A DNA stretch of 64,000 nucleotides from Citrifermentans bremense (lineage in GTDB: Bacteria; Desulfobacterota; Desulfuromonadia; Geobacterales; Geobacteraceae): NCBI RefSeq assembly GCF_014218275.1, contig NZ_AP023213.1, forward strand, positions 4,088,954 through 4,152,953, read 5' to 3'. This document shows positions 62,614 to 64,000 of this stretch, piece after piece. Positions within the stretch are counted from its first letter, which is position 1. The number at the start of each line of letters is the position of its first letter. Under the pieces are notes generated by a model that was not told where the DNA came from, made no database searches, and worked only from the letters and a program-made list of their open reading frames with translations. Made by a program: the position numbers and the translations under genes.

Positions 62614-63314
62614 CCCCCCTGCGCCGGGAGGACCACCTGGGCCATGAGCTCGGCGATACGCCCTGCGGGCAACCTCGCGTTGTTAAAGACCAGGTGGTAC
62701 AGGGTCGGCTCCGCTATGTCCCGCCCCAAAAAGTCCTTCAGGAAGGCGTCGCGCTGCCCCTGCCGTTCCCGGACCAGGTCCTGCGCCTGGTCGTCCGGGA
62801 TCTCCATGCGGGCCGCCACCGACTTCACCTTGAAGCTCATCGGTGCCACGATCCGGAAGTGATAGCAGTTCCCCACCTCCTGGGTGACAATGGCGGCGCC
62901 CCTTCCCACGAGTATCACGTTCCCCTCCTGGGCGAGCGCCAGGATCTGCCGGGACAAGAGCCTGTAGTAATCCTTGTCGCTTTTCCAGCGCGGTGAGAAG
63001 GTGGAGAGCATGTCGTCCAGGAAGCGGTTCTTGGCCCCCAGGTTCCGCAGCACCTCCTCCGAGAGGTTGTGGTCCTTTGCCACCGCGTCCAAAAGGGCCC
63101 GATCCATCACCACCCAGGGGGCCCCGCTTCTTTGCTCCAAAAGGTGCTTGAGCTTCTCCGCCACCGGGTACCCCTCGCAGCCGAACTCGCGGGTCAAGGT
63201 CACCGTCGGCCTCTCCCTCTCCACGAAGCCATGCTCCCTCAGGTTCCTGCGGCTCACCTCGATCAGACCGCGCAGCCTCTGTTCGATGCCGGGGATCAGA
63301 ATGCTTCTGGCCAT
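62598..63314 (-). CDS. Cytidylate kinase-like family protein
   Basis: 238 residues. P-loop-type TLTREFGCEGYPVAEKL (about 38-54), a Lid-like WKSDKDYYRLL, and GNVILVGRGAAIVT. It matches the cytidylate-kinase-like (AAK-type) family rather than genuine Cmk, whose P loop is GPAGSGKST. The substrate is unknown. Common in deltaproteobacteria. Confidence 0.8.
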   Translation of the reverse strand: MARSILIPGIEQRLRGLIEVSRRNLREHGFVERERPTVTLTREFGCEGYPVAEKLKHLLEQRSGAPWVVMDRALLDAVAKDHNLSEEVLRNLGAKNRFLDDMLSTFSPRWKSDKDYYRLLSRQILALAQEGNVILVGRGAAIVTQEVGNCYHFRIVAPMSFKVKSVAARMEIPDDQAQDLVRERQGQRDAFLKDFLGRDIAEPTLYHLVFNNARLPAGRIAELMAQVVLPAQGGQATP

Positions 63315-63460
63315 GGCACCCTCCTTTCAGGTTAAATAGCTGTGACCGCAGTGTTAATTAGGCCCCTTTTCGCGCAGCAGTCAACCGGCCCCTCCGTTTT
63401 TCCAATGAAAAAGATCCGGCGACCGCTGCAAGAGTGCCTTTTTCCGTTATCATTCCCACC

Positions 63461-64000
63461 ATGCCGCTTTGGTTCCCGCTCACAATCCTATCCGCCTTCT
63501 TCCTGGCGAGCAGCGATGCGCTGACCAAGAAGGCGGTGCACGGCCACAACGAGTACCTGGTCACACTGACCCGGATCCTCCCCACCCTGCCGCTTTTCCT
63601 CATCCCGCTGCCGTTTCTTGAGATCCCGCCGCTGTCGCGGGAGTTCTGGCTCTGCGTCGTGACCGCGCTCCCCCTGGAGGCGGTGGCGATCTTCCTTTAC
63701 ACCAAGGCCTTGAAGCTCTCGCCGCTCTCGCTCACCCTGCCGCTTTTGTCGCTGACGCCGCTGTTGCTGCTGGTGGTCCCCTTCCTGCTCCTTGGCGAGC
63801 GCATCTCGGCGGCCGGAAGCGCCGGCGTCTTGCTCATCGCGCTCGGCGGCTACCTGCTCAAGGCCAGGCGCGGACAGGACGGGGTGCTGGCGCCGATAAA
63901 GGCGCTGGCGAAGGAGAAGGGGGCGCTCTGCATGCTGGGGGTGGCCACCATCTACAGCTTCACCTCCACTCTCGGCAAGCGCGCCATCGACGCTTCCTCG
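63461..64000 (+). CDS. EamA/DMT-family transporter, 5' part
   Basis: 180 residues are visible and the frame runs off the right edge. It starts MPLWFPLTILSAFFLASSDALTKKAV, cut at 20: MPLWFPLTILSAFFLASSDA. At least five hydrophobic helices alternate with short loops; LLLGERISAAGSAGVLLIALGGYLLK is typical of the end of an EamA repeat. It is an inner-membrane drug/metabolite transporter with unknown substrate. Confidence 0.8.
   Translation, partial: MPLWFPLTILSAFFLASSDALTKKAVHGHNEYLVTLTRILPTLPLFLIPLPFLEIPPLSREFWLCVVTALPLEAVAIFLYTKALKLSPLSLTLPLLSLTPLLLLVVPFLLLGERISAAGSAGVLLIALGGYLLKARRGQDGVLAPIKALAKEKGALCMLGVATIYSFTSTLGKRAIDASS

Overview
The window looks like a GC-rich Geobacterales (Geobacter/Geomonas-type) chromosome. 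I infer this from the host gene order (rpsU-yqeY-cvpA-dnaG-rpoD; hisG-x-hisD-hisB-hisH-hisA-hisF-hisE followed by murA-prmC-prfA-DUF1385-thyX-rpmE-rho), from a hydroxylamine-oxidoreductase-like multihaem cytochrome, and from Fur-box-like sites of the form TGAAA-N5-TTTCA. No rRNA, tRNA or CRISPR array was seen.

Left host segment (1-12282): a partial porin-like gene, a Fur-family regulator, two small heat-shock proteins, an octahaem cytochrome gene interrupted by an in-frame TAA, a zinc-finger mini-protein, comM/yifB with a coupled cysteine-peptidase-like gene, trxB, an outer-membrane beta-barrel protein, a CDF metal exporter, ilvA, and then the 3' half of a recQ gene.

Island (about 12283-40055, 27.8 kb): it lies inside the host recQ, whose 5' half resumes at 40.05-40.92 kb in the same orientation. 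Its right end holds a mobility block read leftward: two very large tyrosine recombinases, a small coiled-coil protein, a third tyrosine recombinase and a complete second RecQ. This resembles Tn554-type (tnpA/B/C) and trio-type recombinase elements; the extra RecQ could replace the one destroyed by insertion. The middle (18.74-30.18 kb) is an array of gene cassettes, all on the minus strand, separated by seven attC-like sites and with no integron integrase in the window (a CALIN). Cassette products are a secreted protein, a pseudouridine synthase, a HEPN-like protein, a two-gene TIR cassette, a 405-aa unknown, a YTGPGGG-repeat protein with a 229-aa partner, and a Gabija-like OLD nuclease plus UvrD helicase pair. 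The left end carries a 1258-aa nuclease/STAND NTPase (Avs-like), a broken MGLDIYVG-family gene, a metallophosphoesterase, a small cysteine-rich protein and a restriction-modification-type controller protein with its C-box but no R-M genes. The island reads as a defence island moved by multiple recombinases.

Right host segment (40056-64000): recQ 5' half, a DUF2064-type glycosyltransferase, three DnaA boxes, folE2 and queC, the macromolecular-synthesis operon (rpsU to rpoD, with a visible sigma70 promoter), the histidine operon, murA, prmC, prfA, DUF1385, thyX, rpmE, rho (promoter about 240 bp upstream), a GGQ release-factor-like protein, a Tat-type metallophosphoesterase, a cytidylate-kinase-like protein and a partial EamA/DMT transporter.
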